In this document: piece by piece, positions 12,251-22,170 of the stretch
Layout of the letters: the number at the start of each line of letters is the position of its first letter
Numbering within the stretch: the first letter of the stretch is position 1
Source: Kalmanozyma brasiliensis GHG001
Lineage: Eukaryota > Basidiomycota > Ustilaginomycetes > Ustilaginales
NCBI RefSeq assembly: GCF_000497045.1
Contig: NW_015961990.1
Coordinates: 496,001-560,000 of the forward strand
Direction: 5' to 3'
DNA length: 64,000 nt
Notes under the pieces: model-generated
What the model saw: the letters and a program-made list of their open reading frames with translations, nothing else
What the model was told of the DNA's origin: nothing
Databases searched by the model: none
Made by a program: the position numbers and the translations under genes

Positions 12251-12784
12251 ACAGCCACAACGAGTCCGTACACGAGTCAACACGACGCACAAGACACATC
12301 TATCCTATCGCCAGCTGCCAGATTCTCAGTTGAGTCCCACTCAAGAACACCATTTCGTATGCCCCCTTGTATCACTACCGACCCCACTGCGCGTTGCTCA
12401 TCCACACAATTTTGCCTTTCAAGAAGCTAGCGCTGGTGAGCGCCATCGAGCGAGTCAGGACGGGACCGCAACAAATCGGCCCGTAGTTTCAGTGAGTAGA
12501 ACAAGATGCCGTAATGTGAGGTGCTGCTTGATGCGTCGATGTTCCGTTTATACAGCCGAATGGGCGCAGCTCTCGTGATTCTGTAAGTGAGTGTGACCAT
12601 GCCTTTCGACTTCTTGGAAATGCACCGATCGTCTCCGAGAATGCGTCGAATCATCGTAGGATTGCATGTGCGCTGTGTGCTTGTCTTGTGCGGGGTATGA
12701 TGAATGAGAGTCTAGAGACTTGTTGAGAAGGAGCAGTCTGCACCACCACTGATCTATTTGGCCCTCGGTCCAGCGTTGTCTCGT
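12251..12784. other. Convergent intergenic region
   Basis: Holds the 3' ends of the RBM25-like gene (+) and SYM1 (-). Open frames here show no recognisable protein. Nothing else was seen. Confidence 0.5.
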
Positions 12785-13375
12785 TTAGTGCAACTTGTCC
12801 ACCTTTGCCTCGACCAACTCGATCCCCTTCTCCAACTCCTTCGTGGGCTCCATCCCTGCACTCTTCATACTCAAGAACGTATTCCAAAAGATGCTGACGA
12901 CGTTGACGAACAGCAATCTCGACGAAACGGGGACAAGGGCCATGTTGAGGGTCTGAACGGGGATCCAGAGGCCCCAAGCAGTCTTGAGGGTGGGCCACCA
13001 GTTGTCTTTGACTTTCTGTTTTGCTTCCGCCGGTCTGCCGCCAGCCATTAGGGTGGTGATGGAGAAGAAGGCGGCTACGAATGCGGGCGAGGCGATGCCT
13101 TGATCGAGCGCGACTTTGGTTGCGATGTTGGCCGTCTTGGAAGAGAACTGGACGCGCTCGAGGACGCGACCGAACCAGATCGATGCCAAGGGCGAGAAGA
13201 CTGCACCGCCGTAGAGAGCCAGACGACCGGTACGGATGTAGTCGTGGTTCCGACCCCGCTTCTCCACGAGCTGTTGCGCGATCGTGTCTCCTGTAGCAAA
13301 GAGTACGCCCCCTGTAAGGCATTGGCGTGGGAACGTGGACGACGTCGCCGCGATGAAGCGCGTGAATGCTGACAT
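12785..13375 (-). CDS. SYM1: Mpv17/PMP22-family membrane protein Sym1
   Basis: Single exon, 196 residues, the usual length for the Mpv17/PMP22/Sym1 family. It shows the N-terminal pattern CLTGGVLFATGDTIAQQ, the central YGGAVFSPLASIWF segment and the family signature NWWPTLKTAWGLWIPVQTLN near residues 129-148. Several hydrophobic helices would span a membrane. Yeast Sym1 sits in the mitochondrial inner membrane and is needed for growth on ethanol under heat stress; whether this copy is mitochondrial or peroxisomal cannot be told from the sequence alone. A run of GGT triplets lies about 40 nt upstream of the start. Confidence 0.9.
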   Translation of the reverse strand: MSAFTRFIAATSSTFPRQCLTGGVLFATGDTIAQQLVEKRGRNHDYIRTGRLALYGGAVFSPLASIWFGRVLERVQFSSKTANIATKVALDQGIASPAFVAAFFSITTLMAGGRPAEAKQKVKDNWWPTLKTAWGLWIPVQTLNMALVPVSSRLLFVNVVSIFWNTFLSMKSAGMEPTKELEKGIELVEAKVDKLH

Positions 13376-13744
13376 GATGTGCGAGTTCTAGCGATGATGT
13401 CCGAGCGAGAGAACGGTGGTGGTGGTGGTGGTGTTGGTGGTACAGACGATTGAGATGGAGTTGCACAAAGAGGTTGCGGGATTGACAGATGGATAAGAAG
13501 CTTTGTGTCGGTCTCACTGCGCCGAATGACGCACGAACCTCCCCACTTTTACCGACGTCACGCCCAGACTTTTTTTCACGGAATTCGCCGACGCGAAACT
13601 CAATCCTTGCGGCGTTCTTGATTTCACCGTCATCAGCCAACACACCAACACTCCAGAATCATTCGGATCGATCAGACGGTGGTAGAGAGGGCAGGAAAAG
13701 ACTGTTTGATGATGCTGATGGGTGTCTTGAGGTTGTTCAAGGCC
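13376..13744. other. Spacer upstream of SYM1
   Basis: Short region between SYM1 and the downstream end of the thymidylate kinase gene, both on the minus strand. It contains the SYM1 promoter and a GGT-type microsatellite. No gene was seen. Confidence 0.5.
13415..13440. repeat. GGT trinucleotide microsatellite
   Basis: An almost uninterrupted run of GGT triplets (six in a row, then GTT and further GGT), just upstream of SYM1. It is noncoding as far as I can tell. Confidence 0.8.
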
Positions 13745-16700
13745 TCACTTTGGTTGCGACGGCTGCTTGAGATACTGACTGCGCAACGCGGCGTCGCTGC
13801 TTCTCTGCGACCTCAACCCTCCGGGCACACCGATCTCGGACCTGGACTGGGCATATCCCGGTCTTGCACCTCCTGCGAAGGCCGCCGCAGCTGCCGCCGT
13901 CATCGTCGGCTGCTGACCCCAGGCACCACCAGCCATCATGGGTGGGTAAAACATCGGCTGGCCGCCATACATCTGCGGATGGGGTGCTGCGTAGTACGCC
14001 TGCGGCGCGAAGGCTGCTGCAGCCCCGCTGGAGCTGGGATGGCTGGTGACAATCGGCGGCGGAGCGGCCATCATCATCGACAACATAGGCTGCGAGGTCG
14101 AAGTTGGCGCTGCGCCGTTGCTAGTGGCCGCGAGGCCGTTAGATGGAGTATCGTAGAGCGGGCCACCCGAGAGGCTGCGTTTGTGCGATCGCGTTCGCTC
14201 TTTCTGTGGCCCCTTGCCATTCTCCAACGGTTGCACACCCACGCCTTGCGCAGGCTGCATGAATGCCGCCAGCGGTGGCCCGTTCGAGACCTGCGTCGGA
14301 ACAGGTGGCACACCATTCCCGTTCGCGCCCGCTCCCAGGTTGTTCCCTCCACTCAACGTGGGCCCGATCGCACTCGCCGCCCGACCAAAGTACTGTTGCT
14401 GGTGCCGCTGCAGCATCAGCTGGTAGTGCGCCTGCTGCGCCAGCGCCGGGTTCGCCATCATAGCCATGTAATTACGCATGTACTGCTCCTGCATCTCGGC
14501 CTGATTCTGCTGCATGGCGAGCATCGAGAGGTGCTGCGAGCTGAGGAGATTCGGGTCGATGTTGCCGCCGCTCGCGGAGGCGTCACCGTGAGCAATGTCC
14601 GCAGGATTGGTGCTGGCAGGTCGGAGGATAGGAGGCGTGGACAGAGCGCGTGGAGGCGGACTGGCGAGGGAGCTGCGCGATGAATTGCTCAGTGCGGTCG
14701 AGGAGGTGCGCGGCGCCGGCGACAAGGTCGAAGGGCGGACGGCGGCGGGCGAGAGGCCGCGAGGCACGTCCGGGCCGCTAGCAAACCCGTTCGGTGGAGA
14801 AGCAGGACTTCGTGGACTTAGCGGAGAAGCCAAGGGTCTGTCACTATTGGTCGGATACGTCGGGATCGCGGTCGGTGCAACGTCACCCGCGCCAGGCTGC
14901 ACCGTGAGCGAGGCACTACGAGGCGCCACAACGGGTCTAGCACCGCTGCTCTCGATGGTGGGCAGCGCGGACAGACGTCCTTGCTCGGTGCTACGTCGCG
15001 CTCGACCAGCTTGCGCAAAGGTGCTCGGGAAACCCTCGTTGGTGGGAGTGGTGGTCTCGGCTGCCGCCGACAGCGACCGACGATGGTCAGCCCGAGTCGC
15101 TTGTTGAGGCTGGTTCTCGATTTCGCCAATCACGTCAATCAGCGTTCGTCTTCTGCCAGACCCTTCGCGCAGATTTGCATTTGCAAGGACGCGGGCAGAG
15201 TCGTACCCTTGTCCACGAGCCGAGTTGACTGGCGAGGGGCCATCAAGATCTGGCTGCCTATTCTCGCTTTTGATCGAGGGGCTTCGCTGATCCACAGTGA
15301 CGTTGGAGCCTCCAAATAGACCGGAAAGCGTACCGGCAGCAGCGGCTCGCACCGCGGCGAGCTGATCCGTGTACGTCAAGGGCGAGCCTGTCGGTCTGTT
15401 AGCAGGAAAGTTGCCATTTGTCGTTGCAGTGTTGATGTTGATGCGGGGCTGATCCAGCGATTTGCCTCTCCTCCCGAAATCCTCAGACGACATGGACGAG
15501 CGCTTGGTGTTGGGCACCGCCATACTAGGGTACATCTCACTGCTGGATCCAGCACGAACATTGGCCGGTCGTTCGGAAACAAAGAGCCTTCCGAGCTTGG
15601 CACCGACTCGATCGATGGACGAGGTAGCCCTCAGCACCGCCCTTTGAATGTCATCTGTGACCTGATCCAACGTCTTGCTTGCATCGATCGTCACCCATCT
15701 GCCACCGTGCGCCTTGACGTCTTGAGAGACGCGGCTGAATGCGTCGCGTACCTTGGCTTGAAATTCGAGCTTCTCGTACCTCTCCTCGCCATAGCCACCC
15801 CTAGCTGCGGCAGTTTGTGCATCGAGGTCGAGGAACATGGTGAGATCTGGCAAAGGCAGGCCCACGTCCGGGTTGCGACACCAGTCGTAAGACAGGCCTT
15901 TGGCGACCGAGTAGGCGATGCCTGAAAAGGCGTATCGGTCGCACACGATGCTCTCACCCGCCTCGAGCGTCTTCTTGATCGAAGAGACACACTCCCAGCG
16001 ATTTGCTGAGAAGAGCAGGTGGATGGCCTGGTCGTCGAGGTCGCTGGTCTGAGCGAGATACGAGTTGATCATTATACCGATGGCTGTGGTCCTCTCTGGG
16101 AACTTGATGGCTTTGGCCTGGAGATGTTCGGCGAGCCGTTCCACCTGCGTGCTCTTGCCAGCTCTGTCGAGACCCTCGACGACGATGAAGAAGCCCCGCT
16201 TGCGGCGTTGCGAGTCATCAGCGATGCTCGGACTGGAAGCAGCAGCGGACAAGGTGGCCGGGTCACCAGATCTGCGTTTTTCAGCTACCGAGGTGCGGTA
16301 GGCATTAGGATGCGTCTGGGCAAGCGCGGCTTCCATGGCAGCGAGATCTTGCGATGGTGTACGAGACCTTTGCGGCCTGACAAAGCCTGGGCCACCTTGC
16401 AGGGTATCGAGGGTAGGAATGGTGCCGCTCTCGCTCCTTTGGCGTGCAGCCTGACGGAACTTGGCGGCCGAGATGCTGGCCGGTCTTGCGTTGGGTATCG
16501 GGCTGGCAGTTCGGCCGACCTCAGCATCAGTGATGTAGCGTGGCTCTGGCAATTCTTCGCCTGGAGTCACGTACTCATCGACCGAGATCATGCTGTGAAC
16601 TCTGGAATGCGACTGCGTGCTGGGGTCGTCGGCTGCGGAAGCCTCGCTAGGCGAGCGAACATTGCGGAAGGAATGCAGACTGAAGCTCCCATTCGGATTC

Positions 16701-17446
16701 TCGACGGTGGGCGTGGTAGAAGGCGATTGCGCACGAGAGTTGGATGCGGAGGCTGGGTTGAGGTACGGATCCGAGGGTTTGCGACTCGACGAGGCAGACA
16801 GATGATTGCCGCTGAATTTGCGAGTCCTGGATGTGGATGGTGGGTATGCTAGTCGAGCCTTGGGGTCATCCTGATCCGGAGTTGACGATGCGGCAGCAGT
16901 ACTAGAAGACTGTGGATGTGAAGACGTCACCGGTGAGCGTGGCTCGGAGAAGGATATCCTGGGTGCTGGACGTGCGACTTCAGGTGCTTTGTGAACCGAA
17001 AGACGGCTCGCGGGTCTTGGCACCTCGACGCTAGGAGATGGCTGGTGTGATGAAGAGTGGAAGGAGGTGGTGCTGCGATTTGGTGGTTTGCGAACGACTT
17101 CGAACGACGGCGTCTGCTTCTTGGTAGGTTTGAAAGCGTCCAGTAACCGAGACGTCCTTTTGGTGGAAGAAGACTTGGAGTCAGTCGAGGTGTCGGCTTG
17201 GTCTGCACCTGTGGAAGCTCGCGACTGGCGAGACGATTGGCCGAAGTTTCGTAGTCGAGAGAAGGTGCTGCTAGAAGTCATGCCGTCAGCGCGAGGCGGG
17301 GTATCGGGATCGGGTTTGCGCAGCGACAAGGTGGAAGGAAAGTTCTTGAGCCTCATGAGGTCCATGGAGACCTTTCTCTTGGGACTGGGATCGTGGCTTC
17401 CGGCGTCAGCGCGCGACGACGTCGCGGACGACTTGAACTGCGACAT
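13745..17446 (-). CDS. CDC8: Thymidylate kinase domain inside a long low-complexity protein
   Basis: One uninterrupted frame. From the ATG at 17446 (ACC context) it is 1233 residues; the frame stays open to another ATG at 17878 (1377 residues), but the added 144 residues look more like translated leader. A complete dTMP kinase lies at about residues 416-626 of the shorter form: P-loop EGLDRAGKSTQ (Lys431), substrate-site DRY in VCDRYAFSGIAYS, and LID-like ARGGYGEERYE. This enzyme phosphorylates dTMP to dTDP and is essential for DNA synthesis. The flanks, about 415 residues before and 600 after, are Ser/Pro/Arg-rich, then Gln/Ala/Gly/Pro-rich. Ordinary thymidylate kinases are near 210 residues, so this is about six times the normal length. 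No stop or frameshift separates the parts. Confidence 0.85.
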   Translation of the reverse strand: MSQFKSSATSSRADAGSHDPSPKRKVSMDLMRLKNFPSTLSLRKPDPDTPPRADGMTSSSTFSRLRNFGQSSRQSRASTGADQADTSTDSKSSSTKRTSRLLDAFKPTKKQTPSFEVVRKPPNRSTTSFHSSSHQPSPSVEVPRPASRLSVHKAPEVARPAPRISFSEPRSPVTSSHPQSSSTAAASSTPDQDDPKARLAYPPSTSRTRKFSGNHLSASSSRKPSDPYLNPASASNSRAQSPSTTPTVENPNGSFSLHSFRNVRSPSEASAADDPSTQSHSRVHSMISVDEYVTPGEELPEPRYITDAEVGRTASPIPNARPASISAAKFRQAARQRSESGTIPTLDTLQGGPGFVRPQRSRTPSQDLAAMEAALAQTHPNAYRTSVAEKRRSGDPATLSAAASSPSIADDSQRRKRGFFIVVEGLDRAGKSTQVERLAEHLQAKAIKFPERTTAIGIMINSYLAQTSDLDDQAIHLLFSANRWECVSSIKKTLEAGESIVCDRYAFSGIAYSVAKGLSYDWCRNPDVGLPLPDLTMFLDLDAQTAAARGGYGEERYEKLEFQAKVRDAFSRVSQDVKAHGGRWVTIDASKTLDQVTDDIQRAVLRATSSIDRVGAKLGRLFVSERPANVRAGSSSEMYPSMAVPNTKRSSMSSEDFGRRGKSLDQPRININTATTNGNFPANRPTGSPLTYTDQLAAVRAAAAGTLSGLFGGSNVTVDQRSPSIKSENRQPDLDGPSPVNSARGQGYDSARVLANANLREGSGRRRTLIDVIGEIENQPQQATRADHRRSLSAAAETTTPTNEGFPSTFAQAGRARRSTEQGRLSALPTIESSGARPVVAPRSASLTVQPGAGDVAPTAIPTYPTNSDRPLASPLSPRSPASPPNGFASGPDVPRGLSPAAVRPSTLSPAPRTSSTALSNSSRSSLASPPPRALSTPPILRPASTNPADIAHGDASASGGNIDPNLLSSQHLSMLAMQQNQAEMQEQYMRNYMAMMANPALAQQAHYQLMLQRHQQQYFGRAASAIGPTLSGGNNLGAGANGNGVPPVPTQVSNGPPLAAFMQPAQGVGVQPLENGKGPQKERTRSHKRSLSGGPLYDTPSNGLAATSNGAAPTSTSQPMLSMMMAAPPPIVTSHPSSSGAAAAFAPQAYYAAPHPQMYGGQPMFYPPMMAGGAWGQQPTMTAAAAAAFAGGARPGYAQSRSEIGVPGGLRSQRSSDAALRSQYLKQPSQPK

Positions 17447-18071
17447 GGTAGGCGATCTTTCGAAGGCGATTGCGGCGGGTCCCGAGTCGCCAACGACGGT
17501 TGAATCGGTCCAGGAGCAGAGGTTGCGTCCTCTCAGGCTTCGGACTCCATTTGCTGACGACGAAGGTGCGATTCCGATGGGTATAGCTCCAGTCGACTCT
17601 TTGAGAAGAACAGCAGATGGAAGTCCGGAGTTAAGGTTTGGATCCAGGCTCGCGTCCCGTTCCAATCCGAAGCAGCCTTGATGTGGTGGATGTGGTGTCT
17701 GAGAGAGAGAGTTGCGACCATGCGGTAGGATCGATGTTCGGGTAGGCCTTTGCTCTTGGCGCTGATCCTTGCCGAACCAACAGAGGAGCGAGAGGGTGAG
17801 TGTGTGACGTTTGTCGTGTGCTGCTGCCTCGCTTTTTGACTGTTCAGGGTCTGCAGAACGCGCTCCGTGCCGAGACATTGCCGCCCGCGTTCGCTCCTCG
17901 GAAAAACGTCAAATGGAAGGGGCAGGGCAGCAAGCGATCCGTGCGAGAGACAGGGTTGCTGTCGAAGATGCAAGTGGAGTTACTGGCTGAGCTCCTGAGA
18001 CCTCTTCTGTATCACAACCCTTCTTGTCATCACCCTCGATCATCATCGGCAGCTCCGGGCTCGAGTCCAAG
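17447..18071. promoter_or_regulatory. Divergent region, thymidylate kinase gene / TFG1
   Basis: Lies between the two start codons. If the upstream ATG at 17878 is used, only 193 nt would be left as shared promoter, which also favours the internal start at 17446. No known regulatory motif was recognised. Confidence 0.4.
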
Positions 18072-20435
18072 ATGCCTCCAGTCAAAGCTGAGCCTGGCTC
18101 AGTCAGCATTAAGGCTGAAAATGGAAGAGCCAACATACAGCGACCGCGTCCAGCCAACGGCAGCACCAACAACGCTCGCTCCAACCTCAAGGCCGAGGAA
18201 GACAGAAAGGATCTGCCACCGCCACCACCAACCACATACCGCGACATTCCGCTGCTTTCAACAAACTGCGGAGAGTGGCTCACTCATCTCATGAAGTTTG
18301 CCCATCACACGCGAGTCGACCCCAATGACACGGCACAGTTTATCCCCCCGCTTAAGCTGAACCGCAAGAATCCACCCAGGCTCAAGCTGCCTCGGCCCAA
18401 TCCAGGCGATCCCATCACGGACAAGTACAACAGACCCATGATGGGCAAGGATGGGCAGCCTCTCACGTGGCCAGGTCCCGATGACGACTTGCAACGTATC
18501 GAAGAAGTCATTAAGAAGGAGATCGCGCCTAAAGGGCCGGGTGCCGACCAGAGTCTCATCGCACCTGGCGGCAGCGCTCGTCCACCGAAGAGCAAGCTCT
18601 TCCAGAAGAAAGTGCGCGAAATCCACAAAGCGGCGGATAGCGCTAGAAAGACTATGAAGGAGGAACACTTTCCATGGGTGCTTGAGGATTTCGAGACATC
18701 AGAAGAATGGGAGAGCATTCGCACACCAATCCCTACCGGTGCTCGAGCGTTGCAGGATCACATCGACGAGCTCAAGGGCAGACAGGCCAGCTTCAGCAAC
18801 AAGGACGCAAACGGCGACATCAAGATGCAGGATGTCAAAAGCACAGTCAAGCCCGAACATGGCGTCAAGCAAGAATCGTCTTCCTCCGCCACTTCGCACG
18901 CACCGTGGATCGGAAAGCTCGAGGGCGACTCAAGCTCGGAAGCATCGTCGCTTCACGTCCTCTTCGTCTTTGATGAGCGTGACGCAGGTGGCTTTAAGGT
19001 GGTTCCTGTCTCGCGCATGTACAAGTTCCTGCAAAAGCCCAAACACTCGACCATGTCCAACGAGCAGGTCGAGCAGGAATACCAAAAGTACCAGAAGACC
19101 AAAGAGATGGATCGCTGGGCCATGCGCAACAAGCCCATCGCCTCTGGCTCTTCTATCACCAAGCAGGAAGACAGTGCAGCATGGCGAAGCTGGCCTCAGG
19201 TCAACCGACTCTCGCTGCCCACGGGCATGTCGTTTGGTGCAGGCCGTCGACGCAACCTCATGGCTGTGCATGGCGGAGAGCTCTTGCGCGATGACGACGA
19301 CGATGACGCGAATCGCTCGCGTGCAAGGAAAAGGGAGGACAGTCCAGGTGGTGGCTATGGCGAGCTGGATTACGAAGAAGAGTTTGCCGACGACGAGGAG
19401 ATCCACGATCCTGAAGCCGATATCGTGGATGACGAGGAAGCCAAGGAGCTCGAGGAGCGTCTCAAGCGAGAGATGGCGCGTGCCAACAACATAGGCGACG
19501 ACGAAGATGCAGCCGAAGAGGAAAGCGCGCCCGAGGACGAAGATCAGATGTTGACGGGAAGCGGCAAGCAGATGATGAAGATCATGCGAGCGCTGGGCAA
19601 GCGCGAGGGCAATGAGGCATACGAGAAGGACGACGATGGACGCAACCCTTATGCCACCGATGATTCGGAAGAAGACGAGGAAGAGTCGTACGTTGCCAAT
19701 CCCGAAAAGGCCATCCAGCTGGCACGCGAAGAGCGCGAGAGGAAGGAGAAGGAAGAGGCCAAAACCAAAGGCAAGTCAACCCCTGGCACTGGATCCGGAT
19801 CCAACACTCCAAACGACCGCGCCGAGGAGCGTCCGGTCACTGTCACTACCAACAAGACACAACGTCCTGGAGCTGGACATGCAAGTCTGGCACAGCGCGC
19901 TACGAGTCCCACCCGTGGCGCTTCCAAGATCGGCAGCAAGCAAGTCAGTCGTTCATCGAGTCCCAGCCTGGCTCGCAGTGTCAGCCCCGGGCGTGCAGAG
20001 TCGCCACCGCTGGCCTCTGCTGATGCAGGCGCTGCTTCCTCATCGGGACTCAAAAGACGAGCCGACAGCCCGACAACACCCAGCTCGAGCGTGGCTGGCT
20101 CGAGTGCAGCCATCACTCATCCAGAAGCCAAGCGTGCCAAGACGGGCAACACTGGTTCTAGAGCCGGTTCGCCGTCAGGCTCACCGCCAGGATCCAAGCC
20201 AGCCTCGCGAGCCGGCAGCCCTGGAGCGCCTCGTGTGCCTGCCAACGCCGTGGAGGCCGAGATCATTCAGCTGATCCGCGAAGGCAAGATTGCTAACACG
20301 AGCGAGCTGGTGCAGCATTTCCGAAAGCGCTTGAAGTCGGAACCTCACATCAAGGATCAGCTGAGCGCAGCGGTACGAAAGGTGGCGGTGATGGACAAGG
20401 CGACCAACCGACTCAAGCTCAAGGATGGATTCTGA
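18072..20435 (+). CDS. TFG1: TFIIF alpha subunit (RAP74 / Tfg1)
   Basis: Single exon, 787 residues from ATGCCTCCAGTC. The N-terminal half has the TFIIF-alpha dimerisation region (YRDIPLLSTNCGEWLTHLMK and later LHVLFVFDERDAGGFKVVPV), followed by an acidic middle with DYEEEFADDEEIHDPEAD, typical of RAP74. After a Ser/Pro/Gly-rich stretch, the last 65 or so residues (NAVEAEIIQLIREGK to the end) form the winged-helix domain that contacts the Pol II CTD phosphatase in relatives. It binds RNA polymerase II with TFIIF beta and helps initiation and elongation. The upstream frame has no better in-frame ATG. Very sure. Confidence 0.93.
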   Translation: MPPVKAEPGSVSIKAENGRANIQRPRPANGSTNNARSNLKAEEDRKDLPPPPPTTYRDIPLLSTNCGEWLTHLMKFAHHTRVDPNDTAQFIPPLKLNRKNPPRLKLPRPNPGDPITDKYNRPMMGKDGQPLTWPGPDDDLQRIEEVIKKEIAPKGPGADQSLIAPGGSARPPKSKLFQKKVREIHKAADSARKTMKEEHFPWVLEDFETSEEWESIRTPIPTGARALQDHIDELKGRQASFSNKDANGDIKMQDVKSTVKPEHGVKQESSSSATSHAPWIGKLEGDSSSEASSLHVLFVFDERDAGGFKVVPVSRMYKFLQKPKHSTMSNEQVEQEYQKYQKTKEMDRWAMRNKPIASGSSITKQEDSAAWRSWPQVNRLSLPTGMSFGAGRRRNLMAVHGGELLRDDDDDDANRSRARKREDSPGGGYGELDYEEEFADDEEIHDPEADIVDDEEAKELEERLKREMARANNIGDDEDAAEEESAPEDEDQMLTGSGKQMMKIMRALGKREGNEAYEKDDDGRNPYATDDSEEDEEESYVANPEKAIQLAREERERKEKEEAKTKGKSTPGTGSGSNTPNDRAEERPVTVTTNKTQRPGAGHASLAQRATSPTRGASKIGSKQVSRSSSPSLARSVSPGRAESPPLASADAGAASSSGLKRRADSPTTPSSSVAGSSAAITHPEAKRAKTGNTGSRAGSPSGSPPGSKPASRAGSPGAPRVPANAVEAEIIQLIREGKIANTSELVQHFRKRLKSEPHIKDQLSAAVRKVAVMDKATNRLKLKDGF

Positions 20436-22170
20436 GCCGGCGGTAGCGTGTCTGATGTCCGATGCCAACGAGATGTGCAACAGTCAGGTCTGCAAGCGAA
20501 ACAATGGAGCAGATTGTAGGAATTTACGCCCAACCACACGCTTTGCTGCGGGGCGCTGGAGATCCGAAGTCATGTCACCTGCACGGGTGTATAAAAGCCA
20601 AGAACCAGACTCAATCCACAGTATGCTGAACTTCTACCTGTCTCTTAATGCCATCCATACGAGACCAGCCAAAGCAATTGGATCTCTGCTTGGCAAACAG
20701 CTGAACGACGGGGTCCGCTCAGAGAAGGAAAAGGAGTGCGGAGAAAGCGAGCTGGCCCGCTTCCGCAAGCGAGGCGAATAGTGCCATCGCGCGGCGTATA
20801 ATTTCCAGTCGAGGATCGAAAACGCAGCTCGTGAAGAGAGTCTTTTGCTGTCAAATGCACGCCTTACCGCTCGAATCAAGACACACACACACACACGCAC
20901 GCACCTGGAAGTCCGGCGCTTGGAAATTCGAAGACGCGCCGCCCTAGCGAAAAGGCACGGGAGCAGAGGACCCTTGTTGCTCGTCCAGAGACTTGGCCTT
21001 GCTCGCTTGTCTTTTGAAAAAAGGTCGGAGAATCAGCTGAGAGAGATCGCGAGAGATGCTCTGGTTTGAGTCCAACACCTTCGAGCTTGCCGCGCTCAGA
21101 CCCTTAGCAGAATTCACCCTTTCGGATTCGAGTTCTTTTTGGTACGCACTCGAGCGTGATCTTACTCTTGTAGGCACAGCAAGGCAACATCATCGAGATG
21201 CGCTCAACGAGGCATCATGAGCCAAGCAAGAAGGTGTGAAGGCGTCGATGTCCACTGGTACGCTGCAACAGACACGCCTCTGATTCTCTCACAAGCGCGC
21301 TTACCAAGAGGAAGCCCATTGAAATTCGATGTCGCGGTGTGCTGCCCTTTGTTTTCGCAGAGCTAGGAAAACAAGCGATCCGAGACAGGGTTCGCTTTTG
21401 GGCGTGCACGCGTGTCTCCTTCCCCCTTTTTATAGTAATATTAAATTTCGTTATTTTATTTGGCCGACAGCAAGTCGCAAAATTTCGAGGCAGCGTCCGT
21501 CATTGTGCTGCGCTGTGCTGTGTCAAGTTTTCGACCTTTCCCCTGAAAGTGGCCAGCTAGCCAGCCCACCCACTCGGACAGCCTTTCTCAGCCAATCCTT
21601 TTGCTTTGCCTGCCTGCGTGACACGAATGTCATTCTCGTCAGCATCAGCCTTCCTCCTTCATCCGGCTTGACCATCTAGACCGCACCGCACGCCTGGCTC
21701 TACTCGCGACATCGTTCTTCACTGGCTGGCGACATAGAATCCATCACCAGGGCGTGCATGACCGGTGTCGCACATCATCTCGCTCGGATCCTGTAGACCC
21801 ACGTCTCTCTCTTTCGCTTTCCTACCTCATCACCTCACGCTGCACCTCCGCCGCTTTAGAGCGAGCCGCACTTCCTATACACCTGACCTGTAACGTCAGC
21901 CAAGGCATCCGCCCAGGCTTCGACGCCAAGTCCCGACTAGGTCACCAAGGCGCCTGTTCACACGCCAACATCGATCCTTTCGACTCGACTGTACCATCTA
22001 GGACCGTCTTGATCACGACGCAGCTGTGACTTTCTCGGATCAGCTCACATCCCTCCCAGTCTCCACTTTTCCTCGCCCTCTATTCGAGCCTTTGCGAATT
22101 CTCGTAGGAACCGTCCCAGCTCAAGAGCGGCCGCAGCTCGTCTGCAGTTGGCTCTCACCCGATCCATACC
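20436..22170. promoter_or_regulatory. Long upstream region of MCS1
   Basis: 1.7 kb without a supportable gene. A canonical TATAAAAG lies at 20590-20597, too far from MCS1 to be its obvious TATA box. An (AC)8 microsatellite lies at 20881-20896. An AT-rich patch is at about 21425-21475. The last 500 nt before MCS1 are pyrimidine-rich, as expected for a fungal promoter and leader. Confidence 0.45.
20881..20896. repeat. (AC)8 microsatellite
   Basis: Sixteen bases of alternating AC followed by two GCAC units, in noncoding sequence upstream of MCS1. Confidence 0.85.

Noticed and set aside
17447..17878. Start of the thymidylate kinase gene at 17878
   Set aside because: The added 144 residues look like translated leader, the start would leave only 193 nt to TFG1, and the ATG at 17446 has a better ACC context. 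Not excluded, only less likely.
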